Shown here piece after piece: positions 1-13,200 of a DNA stretch of 64,000 nt. The stretch spans positions 46,584,057 to 46,648,056 of the forward strand of contig CP141137.1 of the NCBI GenBank assembly GCA_035236585.1, in the 5' to 3' direction. Source of the stretch: Warburgia ugandensis (lineage: Eukaryota > Streptophyta > Magnoliopsida > Canellales > Canellaceae). The notes beneath the pieces are model-generated. The model was not told the DNA's origin. It saw nothing but the letters and a program-made list of their open reading frames with translations, and made no database searches. The position numbers were made by a program, and so were the translations under genes. The stretch's first letter is position 1, and each line of letters begins with the position of its first letter.

Positions 1-722
1 AGAAATGACATTTAACTCGGAAGGTGCACTCAAAATGAAATTCCCTTAGAATGTGAAGACCAGATATTGGCCTCTACTTTCTGACAGCATCCAAAATTTT
101 GCCTCATTGTTTAAGTGCCTTGTCTGACAACCACGAGGCTGTGGGTTCAATGCCACTCACCATTCAATAAAAGGTCATACACATGGAACAAATTGCCATA
201 AAGTACCAGTGCCAGCAAATAGAAGGCCATACACATGGAACAGGTGTGTTGTATATCAGTCAGTTATCGACATAGTCCAAGGGAATTCCTGTAATGTGTT
301 GTAAGTATAAAAGGGCAACCCAGTGCACGAAGCACCCCGCATATGCAGGGTCTGGGAAACTGGTAGACCACAAAGGGTCCATAGCATGCAGCCTTACCTT
401 GCATTTTTGCTAGAGGCTGTTTCCACGTCTCGAACCTGTGACCTCCAAGTCACACGGCGACAACTCCACCATAGCACCAAGGCTCCCCTTCTATAATGTG
501 TCATGAGTCATGTTTTTAAATAGTTCCTAGGGTTTCAGTGATTAGAAGTGTTGCCAATTAACTTGGCTCTCAGAATAAACCAAATGTACAACAAATACCA
601 CATCCTGAATTAAGTGCATTTATTAATTGAGTTGCTTCTCAAATTTAACCAATTCAATGGAAAGAAGTACAATATCTTGAATAATGTGATGATAATACAA
701 CAAAGGAGGAACCTATTCTTAC
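1..722 (-). other. Intron of the flippase gene containing an Au-SINE
   Basis: No exon for the flippase segment that follows residue 775 is recognisable here, so this is read as part of a long intron after the donor at 722-721. It contains an Au-SINE at 313-490. Around 105-165 a stretch with a B-box-like ggttcaatgcc looks faintly tRNA-derived. Confidence 0.6.
313..490 (-). repeat. Au-SINE copy 1
   Basis: Near full-length Au-type SINE in minus orientation. It runs from the end complementary to the gtgcac...gggctgccc terminus to the gccttgg start. The B-box region (aggtcacgggttcaag in the consensus) is recognisable in reverse. Flanks at about 290-306 and 491-507 are similar and may be a decayed target duplication. 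It lies inside the flippase intron. Confidence 0.85.
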
Positions 723-3700
723 CTTTGCAATAGCATCCTTGTTCCCCTCTTTTTCCAATCTTGTGATCTCTGGCTTGTCCAAAGTGATAATTATCTGCCG
801 CATTCCTTGTCTTAGCAAACTACACGCAAAGCTGCAAAATTCAACTCAAATCAGAAACATGTGTGTAAGTAGCCAGAGAACCAACAATATTATACGACAA
901 TATGACCTTGCAAGAGCTAAAATGTGTGAAGCTTACCCAATGTTGATGGCAGTCTCCATCCTATCTCCAGTCAAAACCCAAATTTTTATCCCTGCCTGTG
1001 CAAGCTTGTCAATGCATTCAGGTACCTGGTGGAAATTGAAAAATGAAAATTAACACCAGAATTCATCCCCATGTCTAAAATGTATGACTTAAATCATTTC
1101 TTAAGATATTCTGCCCACCCCATTTTGTAGTTTGTCCTCAACAGCAGTGCCACCAAGAAGAATCAAATCCTTCTCTATCTTCCCTGCCACTTCTTCAATC
1201 AACTCGTCCCGATCTGCACTAACTGAGTTCTTGGCCTCATTGAATTCCTTTTCAAACTCGATATATTCGTTCTCATCGAGTTCCCGATAAGCAAGGACCA
1301 AGGTTCTCAAACCGGCATCAGCATACTCATTCAAGTGATCCTTAGTCTTTTCCTCAAACTCCCTTCCATTCTCCACAAGCCTTTCAAACATGACGCTGTT
1401 CATCAAACATAGAACATGTTATAAGACAGACCTAACTGGAAGCTGATAATAATATACAGGAATCTACTCATTCTTAAACTATAAGAACTAGAGACTGGAT
1501 GAATTTAAGTTGTAGGTTAGAAACCTGTCAGCACCCTTTGAGAGGAGCAACAACTGGCCTTCCTCATTTCTTACTATCACAGACATGCGCTTTCTGGAGC
1601 TACTGAACTCTAAGATATTCAAAAGCTTATATGATCTGCAAAAGGTATAGTTGAATATCAGCCACTGGTAAGTTGTAACATCATTTTGAGCATAATAGAT
1701 GAAAATGGAACAGGAACAGGAACACATAGTGATGTGAAAACGTTTCTCTAAAACCATAGCAAAATTTGAGAAATCTCACCTTTCAACTTCCCTGCCAGTC
1801 ACAGGATCCAATTCATGCAGTGAAATACTTGTCTGTGACCTCTGGTAAAAAGCAAAGCCAAGTTCTCTGGCAGCAACCACAAAGGCTGCTTCATCTGGTG
1901 ATTCAGCTTCATATGAAATTTTGCCTGTATGTTCATCCAGTTCAGGGATAGCTGTATGGCAGATTGCCATTACATGGAGGAACTTTTGGATAACGTCTGG
2001 ACGGGGCTCATTAACCCAATTCCCATCCATAAGGCGTTCATCCTTGAAGTTAAATCCTTTAACAGAGGGTTCCACACCCGAGTGCTTGGGTTGATCCTCA
2101 ATTTCTATCTCTTGAACCAATGGTGAGCCTTTTCTTCTGGCCATAGCCCTCTCAACCTCTGTAACGCCACGACCATAGGCTGTCCCAGCCACAGAACATT
2201 TGATGAACTCCATGGAGTTGCAGGTCAGAGTGCCTGTTTTATCTGAGAGTATTGTGTCAACTTGCCCCAGCTCCTCATTCAAGTTTGATGTGCGGGCACG
2301 TGCAGGCTTGTCAGTTTCCTCGTAGTACATGTTCACATCTTGATTGATGAAAATGCTCTGCAGAACTTTGACAATCTCAATAGATACATACAAAGAGATC
2401 GGAATGAAGTAACTGTACAACATCATGGCTGTAAGAAAATGCAGTATTGCTGCAAGAGGTGCTCTGTCAGGATCAAAAAACACAGTGGTATCATCTGGTC
2501 TAAGATACCATCGGTCCAGTCGGCCATGTTCTATATCATCTCTAGTTCGCATGCCAAAGACAATTGATCCAACAGCAGACAACAAAAACAAGATACCAAA
2601 CATGAAATAGATAATTTGGTCCATCTGCCTCTCTATTCTGCTTCTCTTTGATGGGGGATCCATGGAATTTTGCATAACTTTTGTATCGTGGCCTGTGAAG
2701 ATCACAGCCCCATAGATGTAATCCGTATTGCGGAGTTTTGAATCCCTTAATAATAATTGTTGAGGCGAAAGTGGGTACTGCTCTTCATTGAAATCCATAG
2801 TTCCAACAAAAGAGTACAGGTTTGCATTTGGATCTTCACATCTAACTAATGCTTTGAAGTTGCTGAAGCTAGAATCATCATGTAAATCAGAGTTCCCCTC
2901 CAACGCTTGTTTCAGTTTCAAATTTGTCTCACCATCAAGGTTCATTGTCTCGACGTAGCAGATAGCATCTTCATAGCTAGACGAAAGCAACAGAAGGTCG
3001 GCAGGGAAAAACTCGTCCTTCTCCACCTTCACTATATCTCCAACTAGCAGATTCTTCCATTCAGTATATTCAAAAACACCATCTCCTCTGTGCACTTTAA
3101 CCTTTCGATTGTTCATCTCCACATCCTGAAAATATTTACACATGATAAACTATGGACCCAAGTACAGTACTTTATAAAAAGACAGAATACAGAAGTTCAA
3201 AATCAGGATGAGTAATCGAAAATGCATAAAGATCATTGGCATGTCAACCTTAAAACTTTAGAAGACTTGTGAGTTCTTAATAAAGATCACCAAAAGATTC
3301 GCCTCCTAACACAATAAGAAGCATGCTGGAAACAAATATATAAGCTCATATTTCAAGAGAGGACCAATTCTTACAACAGTGACCAACAGAACTAACTGAA
3401 ATAAAGGATAATTAGATTTATGAAACTCCCATCTAATTGTTTCCTCTATCAATAATCAACTTAACTGTGCCGCCCTTTGACAAAATAATTGCCCCAACTG
3501 GGATTCAAGAACTATGCAAAATCTAGAAATCTCCTCTTTCCCACAAGAAAAATTGCATGCTTTGCAAAGTTTCCATGTTTGGACATGAGAAGGCAGAGAA
3601 TTGTATCATAATCACATCTAAGAGTAATTTAAGTGACAAATATCTGTCTATCGAGTGCCAAATGACAGAACAATCCTCTACTTTGGTACCAACAAACGAT

Positions 3701-4155
3701 AACCATAGAGTCATTAAACAGACAGTAGCATGATAATTCTATAAATTGGTGTGAAAATGTACCTGCTGGTTCCGTCTCCAATCTTCAATGGCCTCTTTCA
3801 CCATGGTAGCACCAATTACGACAATCAGAGGAAGAATTGAGCTAACAGCAGAGTAAGGAGCCAAAGGGGTGAACGCCAAGCAACCAATAATAAGGAAGTA
3901 AAAATTGGCCACTCTCCTGAACTGCTCAAACAAGGATTTGGGGATGAAAGTGGCCAAGGTGTACTTGGTTGTAGAAACATAATTGGTGGCATAGTTACGA
4001 ATTTGCGCTTCCGCACATTCAGGGTCGTTACAGAAGACCTTCCTAGAGAAACCTGGACCACCAATCTGTGAGTGGTCTTCTTTGAATGAAGCCCTCCCAC
4101 AAGTAAAGGTGTAGATCTTGCTGAAATGGACCTTCCTTCTCCTTCCATTAGGCAT
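723..4155 (-). CDS. ALA: P4-type phospholipid-transporting ATPase (ALA8-12 clade), 5' part, continues off left edge
   Basis: Aminophospholipid flippase that moves lipids to the cytosolic leaflet of endomembrane or plasma membrane, normally with an ALIS/CDC50 beta subunit. Exons read on the minus strand are 4155-3763, 3125-1780, 1635-1525, 1395-1119, 1025-937 and 831-723. All junctions are GT-AG and in phase, giving 775 codons of a family near 1200. Visible motifs: N-terminal KIYTFTCG, first membrane pair around residues 75-115, actuator DGET 195-198, P4-specific PISL in membrane segment 4 at 373-376, phosphorylation site DKTGTLT with Asp426, nucleotide-binding KGAD 613-616 and TGDR 728-731. 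The hinge GDGVND and membrane segments 5-10 must lie beyond position 1. The start is the ATG at 4155; the GTG three codons upstream is not a plant start. No lesion is seen, so the gene looks functional. I recall Arabidopsis ALA9 as very close, but which member of the clade this is cannot be settled here. Confidence 0.95.
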
Positions 4156-5130
4156 CCTTTTCACCGAGGCACAAGAACAGAGATAAAACCCGCCAAAGAA
4201 GAAGGAAAATCTCTTCCTTGAAACAAAAGCTACCTAAAATTTGCTGTTCTACGAAATCCAACTGAGGATCCAGATAACTAAACTTGATGAAAATCCCCAA
4301 AACACCAAATCCAAAAATCAGAACCCACAAAACTTCTCCAACTCCAAAACCCAAAACACCATAAAAATGGCAGCTTTAACGACAACCCACAAAAGCCCAA
4401 AATTTCCCAACACCAATTCCCAAATCCACAAGCCAACGAAGCCCAGATAAAGCACAGCTCTCGGACAAGAAAAGCACAAAAACCAACCCCCACCACCACC
4501 ACCTCAATCAATAAAAGTTAAAGATCTCACCAAATGCAAATATCTACTGTTCAGACAAAATTCAGAAACCAACTACTCTTTTTCTGCTCAACCCACTTCT
4601 CAAACTTCAACTATTCATGCATTACAGCCTTCGAAGGCCTATAAAACGGAGGGGAAAAAATGTTTAAGATGTTTGTCTTCGAGAAGGGAGCATGGCATTC
4701 AATCTTTGAACGAAGACTCTCTCCCCATTTGACTTGTAGCCCAGAGAAAAACGAAAATGCCATGTGGGTTCTTAACGACGACCCATTAAAATTCAAAAAG
4801 CAAATAGAGTAAAAAAAACGAAAATTTTGCAAAATATTAAAGAAAGAAAAAAAGAAGAAGAAGAAACGCCCGAAGCTCTAGAAGGCCAACCAAGTGAAGA
4901 AGTTGAGTTTCCACTGAATTTCTCGTTCTCACCCCGTGGGCGCCTCTGCCTGCTATTTCTTCTTCAACCCAAGTTTATTTCAAGGTGAAGACAGAGACAT
5001 AGACACATTAGTTAATTAATTAATTGGTTTTTTCCATTAAATATAAAATATATTTATATTATACGTGTAATTTATTATTATTATTATTAAGAGGGAAGCA
5101 AAGAGCCGGCGGGAAGGAAGAGTTTACATG
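4156..5130 (-). other. 5' leader and promoter region of the flippase gene
   Basis: Sequence immediately upstream of the flippase start codon. Read on the minus strand it is pyrimidine-rich near 4840-4880 and AT-rich beyond 5000, with a short run of ttaa repeats near 5010-5025. No coding sequence is recognisable. The transcription start cannot be placed by eye; a 5' UTR intron is possible but not demonstrated. Confidence 0.4.
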
Positions 5131-8100
5131 TGGCTGTGACTTGTAATAACATGTTCACATGCTTTCTATTTTCCTTGTAATAAATACATTTCCCGTTTGT
5201 TTGTTTAGCTTGCTCTCTTTCTCATGTATCACAAGACCAAAATGCCCCCCAATATCTAAATTTCTTTCTTCTTTTTATTTTATTTGTTTATTAATACTTA
5301 ATAATATTATAAATCCTTTTATGAGTCCTTCTCAGTGCTCTTCAACTAGAATACTCATGCATTCACGTGTTAGACCAATTCCATATCACACATTAGTTCT
5401 CTCCATGAAGCTCTGAATCTATGACTATTAAAGTCTGAGACCTATAGCTAGGGTGCTTGCCACCAAAATATTTGATTTTTTTTGTAAATTAAAAAGAAAG
5501 ACGCATGATACCAGAGGTTTTGGCTGTTCGAATTAGCTTAGGCTAAGAGCTGTTATCATCTTAGAGTGGGGCTAACTTGTGGTATGAGATGTAAGAGGGC
5601 TCATCAATGATACTAACATTAGTTTAAAAAATTGATTTGATACTTTCTAGCATTCCTGAGCCCTTTGGAGTATTAGTTAAGTTATTAACACTAGCTCATA
5701 CCAGGTTATCTAGAGTAGCATTAACTCTGTAAGTGGGTCATTTATAAGGTGACATAGATGTAAATAACATGGCAATACACTCATGTCCTCCTACGTTAGA
5801 CCACTTCTAGTTACTCCAAAGACAAGAAAAAAATAAAAATTCCCCCTAACAAAAATAATTCAAGTTTATCCTACAATAGGTGGGGTTATTGGGGTTATTT
5901 TGGGGAGGGAAAAGAACAGGATGGTTTACATAGGATAATGGTAGAGATTTCCTAGGGATTTTTATCTTCACTTGGATTTATGCAGAGATCTTGAGGTAAA
6001 ACTAGATCTTGCTTGGAAAACAAGTTTTTCCAAAATATAATAGAATATGGTGAATTAGATGTGAGTAGGGTATTTTCGTCCATTGATTGAAAGATTTACG
6101 GCGCATTCGGGGGCCGTGCGGTCTTAAAAGGCAGGAGATTGGTTAGCTTCATATTCTGACATGGAGAGAGTTTCACACGGTGACATGTGACACGTGTCAG
6201 TAATTAACTACCATCAAATGGGAAGGAAGAAGCGGAGAAGGCTTCAAATATACGTGCGTCAGACACTGAAAATTTTTATTTTGTCAGACTTTTTACAGGG
6301 ACGTGAATGTTGTCAGGTTTGAAGCTCGACTCTTAGACAGACGTTATTTTGTTACAGACACTCCTCAGAGCACCCTTAATTTTGATATATACATAAATCT
6401 TTTTCTTTCTTTCTTTCTTTTTTCTTTTTTCTTTTTTTTTGCAAGCAAATAATCCATAACTCTCCTAAATCCAATTTCCAGCTAAAGCAAAAGTGACAAC
6501 TCGAACGTTCTACCACGTATATTCTAAGATAGAAGTTAAGATTACTCTTTTAGCCTTTTTTATTTTTATAAGTAAAGAATTACAAAATAAATAATCTAGT
6601 AGGTTCTTAAGTCTAATTTTTAGCTAATAAGATGAAAAATAAGTGAGTGATAGTTAATTAATTGGATTTTTCTTCAAAATTAGAGGTGAATGAATACCAA
6701 AGCTCCTTAATAGTGAAATATAACAAACAAATCTCTGCAATTTATCTTAAATAAATGTCTCAGTTGCACAATGAGTCTCACTATCAACGTCAATCATCCA
6801 CTAATTGTTTAATTTACTATTCCAATTAATCAGACAAATTAAACCAAATTGACTCTCTTTTTTATTTGGTAAAATATATATAAAAAAAAGGTAATCTAGT
6901 GCACAAAACTCTTATATATAGAGGATTTGGAGAAAAGGCAGACTACAAGAGTCTACAACACATAGCATTAGCTTGCATATTCTTTGAAATATAAATCAGT
7001 TTAATTAGTGAGAATATTATATTTTCTGGTTTGAAATATTAGCACTTTTCACCTCGCCATTATCCATAACTTGCCTTGCTTTTGGTGTTGACACCCACAT
7101 ACGTCATACTTTCTCCGACATTAGATGATTCAAACTTTGTGCTTTTACTGTGCCAAGGCTGGGTGGGAAACCGGATAGTGGATCATTCTGGAAGCCTCGT
7201 TTTCTATTTTCGGCAAAATTTGCTCATCCTGCTTTTAACTTTCAAATTACCTCGAGTCGCTCCAGATAAGGCCTATGACTTTGACAGTCAGAGTTTAAGG
7301 TATAAAAATAATTTTTTGTAAAATATAAGGTAAAGTTATGTACGTACTGAATCTTTTTGCAAACACTGTATAAGCGAGAATTTCGTGCACTGAGACTACA
7401 CGGCTGTTAATTCATAATAAGCAGGCAGATAAATTATTTGGACCATTAAAAGAGTGCCTGGCCTCATGCTCCTACCTGCATACATTTTTTTATAATGTAA
7501 AATATTGGCGTTGTCACAGCAGTAAAACTGTTGTCGTATGACCCTAAGGCTCGATAAAGTTGCATGCTATTGGTCCTTTATGGTCCATTCTTTTTCAATT
7601 CCTATATAAGCCAAAGCTTTGTGCATATAGACACCATCTGCCACTAGAGACGGGGGTGACAAATAAAGGTTAGTGGTGGCATGCATCCAATGAATACGAC
7701 CAAACGACCGTCCAAACGACAGCCGTAGATCATCGTTAAAGTGAGTCACAGGATAGAACGGTCGTTGTGCAATTTGTGAAAAGCAGAACTGCACCAATGT
7801 GGCAGGTGACCCCACGTGAGGTGGAAAGCCATGACCAGAAGCCAATTTTGCTGGTCCCTTGTGTTTGGATAGACGGTTAGGATCATCCAGCAAAGAGTAT
7901 GGAACGACTTAATTTGAAGATTGTGACACTTCAGATCAACGGTTAGGATCATCCAGCTAATATGGCAGGCTTTTGCCCGTTCAACTAACAATTTTACACT
8001 GCTTCATACATCATACCTGACGTTACCAAGGACAAAGGAAAACTTGTACGTGCCGTATGATTGCAAAAATTAGGAAGTTTATACATCCATAAAATAGAAT

Positions 8101-8660
8101 CGTATTATGTATCGGCAATTTCTCGCGATCATCTCGAAAGAGGAGATCTCAAAGTATCAATGGCAGGGATGGAGTCACGGAGGTGATAATTAAATCAGTT
8201 TGATCTCAATAAACCCTCCAAATTAAATACCTGTTCAATGAAAATCATGCTCTAAATTAAGAACCAGTCCTTTTTTTAATTGACTGATATTTTAATGCAC
8301 CTAAATATCAGTAAATATCTGGACCATCCGATAAGTGGGCCAACCCTAAATAATTAATCACGCCCTTATTCAACACGAAAATCATGCTCTGAAACAGTCC
8401 GACCGTTGATAAACTTTTGCAGACTACTTAGACTCCTACGGTTGCGTAATTAGACGCGTACGTTCGACTAATCTCTTGGTTTAGTCAATTCACATAATTA
8501 GTGGAACGATATAGTTGTTACCGTGACCTTGAGATGAGAAAGTCTCTTTCAAAAAGCAAGATAAAGCTACAAATAATAGATCCTTGTCGCCCCCTACTCG
8601 AGACCTTATATATAGGAGTTTTGTGCATTGGACTTTCTTTTTTTATCTAGACCATCCAAT
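5131..8660. other. Intergenic, no gene recognised
   Basis: AT-rich sequence without any conserved protein signal on either strand. It contains a pyrimidine tract near 6402-6440 and the palindrome gacacgtgtc at about 6189-6198, an ABRE/G-box-like core with no gene close enough to assign it to. Weak resemblance to degenerate Au-SINE pieces is seen at about 7297-7415 (3' half) and 7505-7560 (5' part). The phrase ggttaggatcatccag occurs twice (about 7874 and 7940). Confidence 0.5.
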
Positions 8661-8984
8661 TAGGGGTGACAAATCGTGTTAGCGGGTCGTGTTGAGATTA
8701 ACCCATTAAAGTATATTGGTCGACATGAATATAATAGAATTAATAATTGTATCAAAAACCCATAACTCGAACACAACCCATTTATTAAACGAGTCGATAC
8801 AACATGACATGTATAACATGGCAGGTTAATAGGTCATGAGTCAGACAGGTTAACAAGTCACAAACCAGACGGATCAACACGACGGGTTCACCATGTCATT
8901 TTTGGGTCAATAGAAACTCAACATTAACGTACTAAATCTATGTGGAGTTTGAGTTGTGCTTCCGTGATGTGTCGTATTTTTCCT
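8661..8984 (+). mobile_element. hAT-type MITE, copy 1 (degenerate)
   Basis: Starts taggggtgacaaatcgtg and shares the gggtcgtgttgagattaac and attaaacgagtcga segments with the copies at 9480 and 18518. The right end is eroded and lacks the tttgccacccct terminus. It also lacks the central palindrome present in the other two copies. Non-coding. Confidence 0.7.
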
Positions 8985-9479
8985 TGCTTACATCCAACGA
9001 ATAAGCTAAGTCATCTCCTGCATGATCTATCGGTACGTTAATGATGCCCGATAGGTAAATTGTGCCATGATATGGGTCCCATTTCTTCCATACTAGGGGA
9101 TTAGGGACAATCCAACTCCTGGTCACCGTCTCAATCCATCTCAATTGATCGTAGGTAGTCCGTAGATCGACTCGACTACGTAGATCAGAGGACACGGTAC
9201 AGCCGGCTAGAAGTAGATGTGGGCGTAGGGCCATGCTCAAGAAGTCTATGCTGCATCTGGGAGAGTCATTCTAAATTTACAAACAAAGTCAATACACCAT
9301 CAATTCCCTCGGCCGGCTTAGAATATGTTAATTCGTAGCATATTTGGAAGGTTCCTATCCAAGAAAAGTAGAACCCAGCCTCGACTTTGAAGCGGCCATA
9401 CTCGGGTACGCATGGAACTTCTCTTCAACTATAAACAACGCGTTTGCTCTTACAATATCCTTTGCCTCAATGCTGGGTG

Positions 9480-9943
9480 TAAGGTTAACAATTTGGGTTG
9501 AGGGGTTGTGTTCATGTCGTGTCGAGATTAACCCATTGTAGTATATTGGTCGACACGAACACAACCCACTTAATAATCATGTTAAGAACCCGTGACTTAA
9601 ACACGATATGATTATTAAACGAGTCGACACGACTCATGTAACATGATTAAATAAATATAAAATAACTAATATAGGATGGTTTCTGAAGAACCGTCCTATA
9701 TTTTCAACCCGATTGGTTAACAGCTTGTGGGTTAAATGGGTCAACACAATGAATTAATAGATCGCGTGTCAAACAGGTCAACATGACAGGTTAACATTGA
9801 TTAACTCTAACACGACGCGATTTTCTAGCGCGTCATTTTTTACTCAAAAATGACACGAACAAGATAAGACTCGACCCTAGCCTGCTAAATTTGTGTCGGG
9901 TTCAAGTCTTGTTATCTTGTCGTATCATATTTTGCCACCCCTA
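9480..9943 (+). mobile_element. hAT-type MITE, copy 2, with perfect 8-bp target duplication
   Basis: A 464-bp non-coding element ending in tttgccacccccta-like sequence, the reverse complement of a taggggtggcaaa start, which is decayed at the left end. It is flanked on both sides by gctgggtg (9472-9479 and 9944-9951), an exact 8-bp duplication as expected for the hAT superfamily. The interior is dominated by short gtgtcg/cgacac and gggttaac words. It carries one imperfect palindrome at 9670-9702 (ataggatggttt...aaccgtcctat). Confidence 0.85.
9670..9702. repeat. Palindrome inside MITE copy 2
   Basis: Inverted repeat ataggatggtt / aaccgtcctat separated by a short tctgaag loop, able to form a hairpin. 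The same unit occurs several times in MITE copy 3. Confidence 0.8.
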
Positions 9944-10054
9944 GCTGGGTGCCAACAATTGGAATGCCATTTCTGTAGCTTCAATTGTCCTGCCCAATTA
10001 AAGATGCCTTCGTATGTTTGATCTTGGCTAATTGACTAATCCAAAGATAAGAAA

Positions 10055-10210
10055 CAGCAGCCAGTGCACGAAGCTTCTGCATACGCTGGACCCAAGAAAG
10101 GGCCAGATCATAAGCATTAATAGCACGCAGCTTTATTTTGCATTTTGTAAGAAGCTGTTTTCACACCTCAAACTCACAACATCGGAGTCATACAATGACA
10201 ATTTTATACA
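10055..10210 (-). repeat. Au-SINE copy 2 (degenerate)
   Basis: Minus-orientation Au-SINE. The gtgcacgaagct end, the ttttgcattttgtaagaagctg middle and a decayed promoter end (tcacaacatcggagtca) are recognisable. The promoter boxes are heavily mutated, so it is one of the older copies. Confidence 0.75.
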
Positions 10211-13200
10211 AACAAGATTAGATCTTAGTTGCATGGAGATAAGGCGCCCATATAATTTATACCCACTTGTCTAAAGTGTGTACATCTTGTGGCACCACTG
10301 TGGATATGCCACGGCTCAAAATTTGCACTTACAAAGTGGAGACCCACCGTGACTGGCGGGTCAGTCTCGACCAGGTCAAGGGTTAAGTGGGAGCATTGTT
10401 ATCATTTTAAACCTTCCTCTCAAATTAAGAAAAATTTAAGATTTTTTAACCCCTGTTACTTTTTTACGTTGGAATCATCTCGACGTGTACATTTTAAGCC
10501 CTCGTGACTAACGGCCCGGACAATCCACGTCATTTGTTCTTCTACATCCAACTTGTCATAATATATATAAGAGAGAGAAAGATATGGCCGGCCAACTTTA
10601 CCTTGATTTTCTTGCCTTAAAGAGATACATTTTACGTCCCATTTCCTGTTCTACTAACACCCAAATTCATGTGATTCAGCTTGTTTTAGACCTCCCTGTT
10701 TGATATTGGCACTCTGAAACTTCTCTTATTGCATGTTGAAAGGCCAGCAACGAGAAAGCTTTGTAGAACCATTTGGGTACTGCCACTTTTCATTGTTACG
10801 TTGCAGGCTGCATGCAAGTACGTGCATGGAACTGCCAACGCTACACGTGAACACCACGCACAAACTTCACGAGAGAAGTTGGCCGTTCAAACCATGCATG
10901 GGTCCAGACCAATTTCCTTTCAACTTATACTTAGCAATCGCCGTTAAAGCCATAAATTACTTGCCCTTTTATAGCATGAACGGACTGGATGGTGATTAAG
11001 AGTAGAATAGTTTGTCACAATCCAATCTACCTTTGGATGATCTAACACATTCATTTTGTTTGGTATTTCCTATTTAGGCTACATGCAAAAATGTATACCC
11101 ATTGGATGCTTCTAGCTGTAAGCTTTTTAGTTGAAAATTTCAAAAATTATAATTTGGAAACTCCAAAATAGCCAATTATCCAACCATCATGAACTTTTCT
11201 GTCTAACCAATCTAAGGGGCATAAATGGGTTAGATCATCCAAAGGTGGAGGCCATTTAGGTTGAGTCCTCAAATAAATCCCGCTAGCATTAATTTCTCTT
11301 CCTTTTTCCATGTAAATGTTTTTGTTCCCGTCCAATATTACAAAGAAGAGAGCCATGTCATGAATACTGGAGATTTTGTAGAGATGAGAAAAAACTTACA
11401 ATGCATATATATAGCTGAAAGGGATGATAAGCTGCAATGTAAAACAGCAACGTTTATGTTTTCTTTCTTTTAACTGCAGCAACCATATATCCACACAGAA
11501 TAAACTATTCAGAAATCTAAGGCTTAGATTCATCCAATGGCGTTCAGTATCAACTTGTGTTTAGCACACCCTAGCAGTTAAATGGTTTGGATCATTGAAA
11601 GAATGACCCAACTTGTACTTTTACCTGCTTATTTTCTATTATATACCACCCTTAATTTCCTACAACACCCATTTAAATCCCACCGTTTCTTTTTTTTTTT
11701 TGAAACATTGAACTCACGCAATCACTCGTACACCCTCTTTGAGAAGCTTCAAACTCGTGACCTTCATGATTGAGAGCTCACTTTGACTCCACTGCATCTC
11801 ACTCACAAGCCTGAGTATTTAAATCCCACTTTCTAGTCCTTGTACATAGGATTTGGCCAAAACTCACTTTATTTTATTATCATCTGCAAATGGATTGATA
11901 GCAAAAGCAGAGATAAGTTAACATCCATTGGTTAGGATGATCACATCATAATAATATATATCTACCAAACACATGATCAAACACATCAGCTGAAAACAAC
12001 CCCATTTTCATGCTCATTTCTCTTTCATTAGATTAACCCCTGAAATGTATACGATTCGTTTCTTCCTCTATTCATAGCTTCAATATCCTTATTAACATTT
12101 GATATATTAGATTGGATGAGTGCTAGTTACACTCACATTAGATTGTCATAGTCACAATTCATGTATTTATTTCATCCTTTTTTGGGTGCTTTGTGGGTAT
12201 GGATAGGAAGTACTTACAAAGGGATGTTGGTCTAAGATCTTGGTTTTAGAGGAGCAATTAATAAAGTACATGTTCTTAAAAGGGGGCTATTTGACTCCTC
12301 CCCTTTGATAAAAACGTGGGAGAGGAGGGGGATCCATGTTTCCTTGAGGGAAAGGGTGTGCTTATCTAGTTTCTTAAACTCTTTTCCTTCCTTCCCCTCT
12401 CTTACTTAAGAGGAAAGATGACCCACATGATGGAAGAGGCTGTGCACTCTTGGAAGAGGGCCTACTACTTGGAAGGGGTTCAACACTATTTAGCATCAGG
12501 ATTACCAATGGACTGAATACAATTATTCCATATTTTAATGAATTTTATCGAATCAGATATAGATACAAATAGTAGTTTGAATATTCTGGCACCATTTCGT
12601 ATCCTTTCCATTTGGTTCAGTTCAAATAGTGGATTATCCATATTGTAACTACCATTTAGTTTTGCTAAGTCTTTTGGAGAATGGATGGTACCATTCAGTT
12701 TTATACTTCATAGAACACAGTAACAAAATGAACATAGGTTCTTTAAATTCACAAGAATCAAGGAATGAAGGCTAAGATCTACAGTGTAGGAGTCTGGAAA
12801 GAGGCTATGGTTATAGGGGCCAGGTTTAGGTTAGACCATCTTTGAAGAGGTTTCGGGTAAAGCTGTGTTAATTATTGAAAAAACATTACAGAATAAGGCT
12901 GTGTAGATTAATCATAAACTAAAGTGTTTGAAGTTGACTACTTCACTCTTTTAAATGGACCATAGTATACTTGACCTTGGGATGTCTTCGACAATCAAAT
13001 TTTGACTGTAAGTGATGTTTGAATTTTCGTGCATAGATGTCTTAGTTTCATTACTTTTATCCCTTCCTTATATAATACAATCATCAACAATCTTGGCACT
13101 TGAAACACTTATCTCTTATGCCAGAAACATTAGCCCTTTAATGCATTACTTTGTGGGAATGTTTCCAAATATAAATCAGGCAAAGGATGGCTAACATGTA

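Noticed and set aside
1101-1406. Short open frame as a separate gene
   Set aside because: It is exon 4 of the flippase (1395-1119) with intron ends read through.
5159-5416. Hydrophobic open frame in the flippase upstream region
   Set aside because: Low-complexity AT/CT-rich composition with no motif and no sign of conservation.
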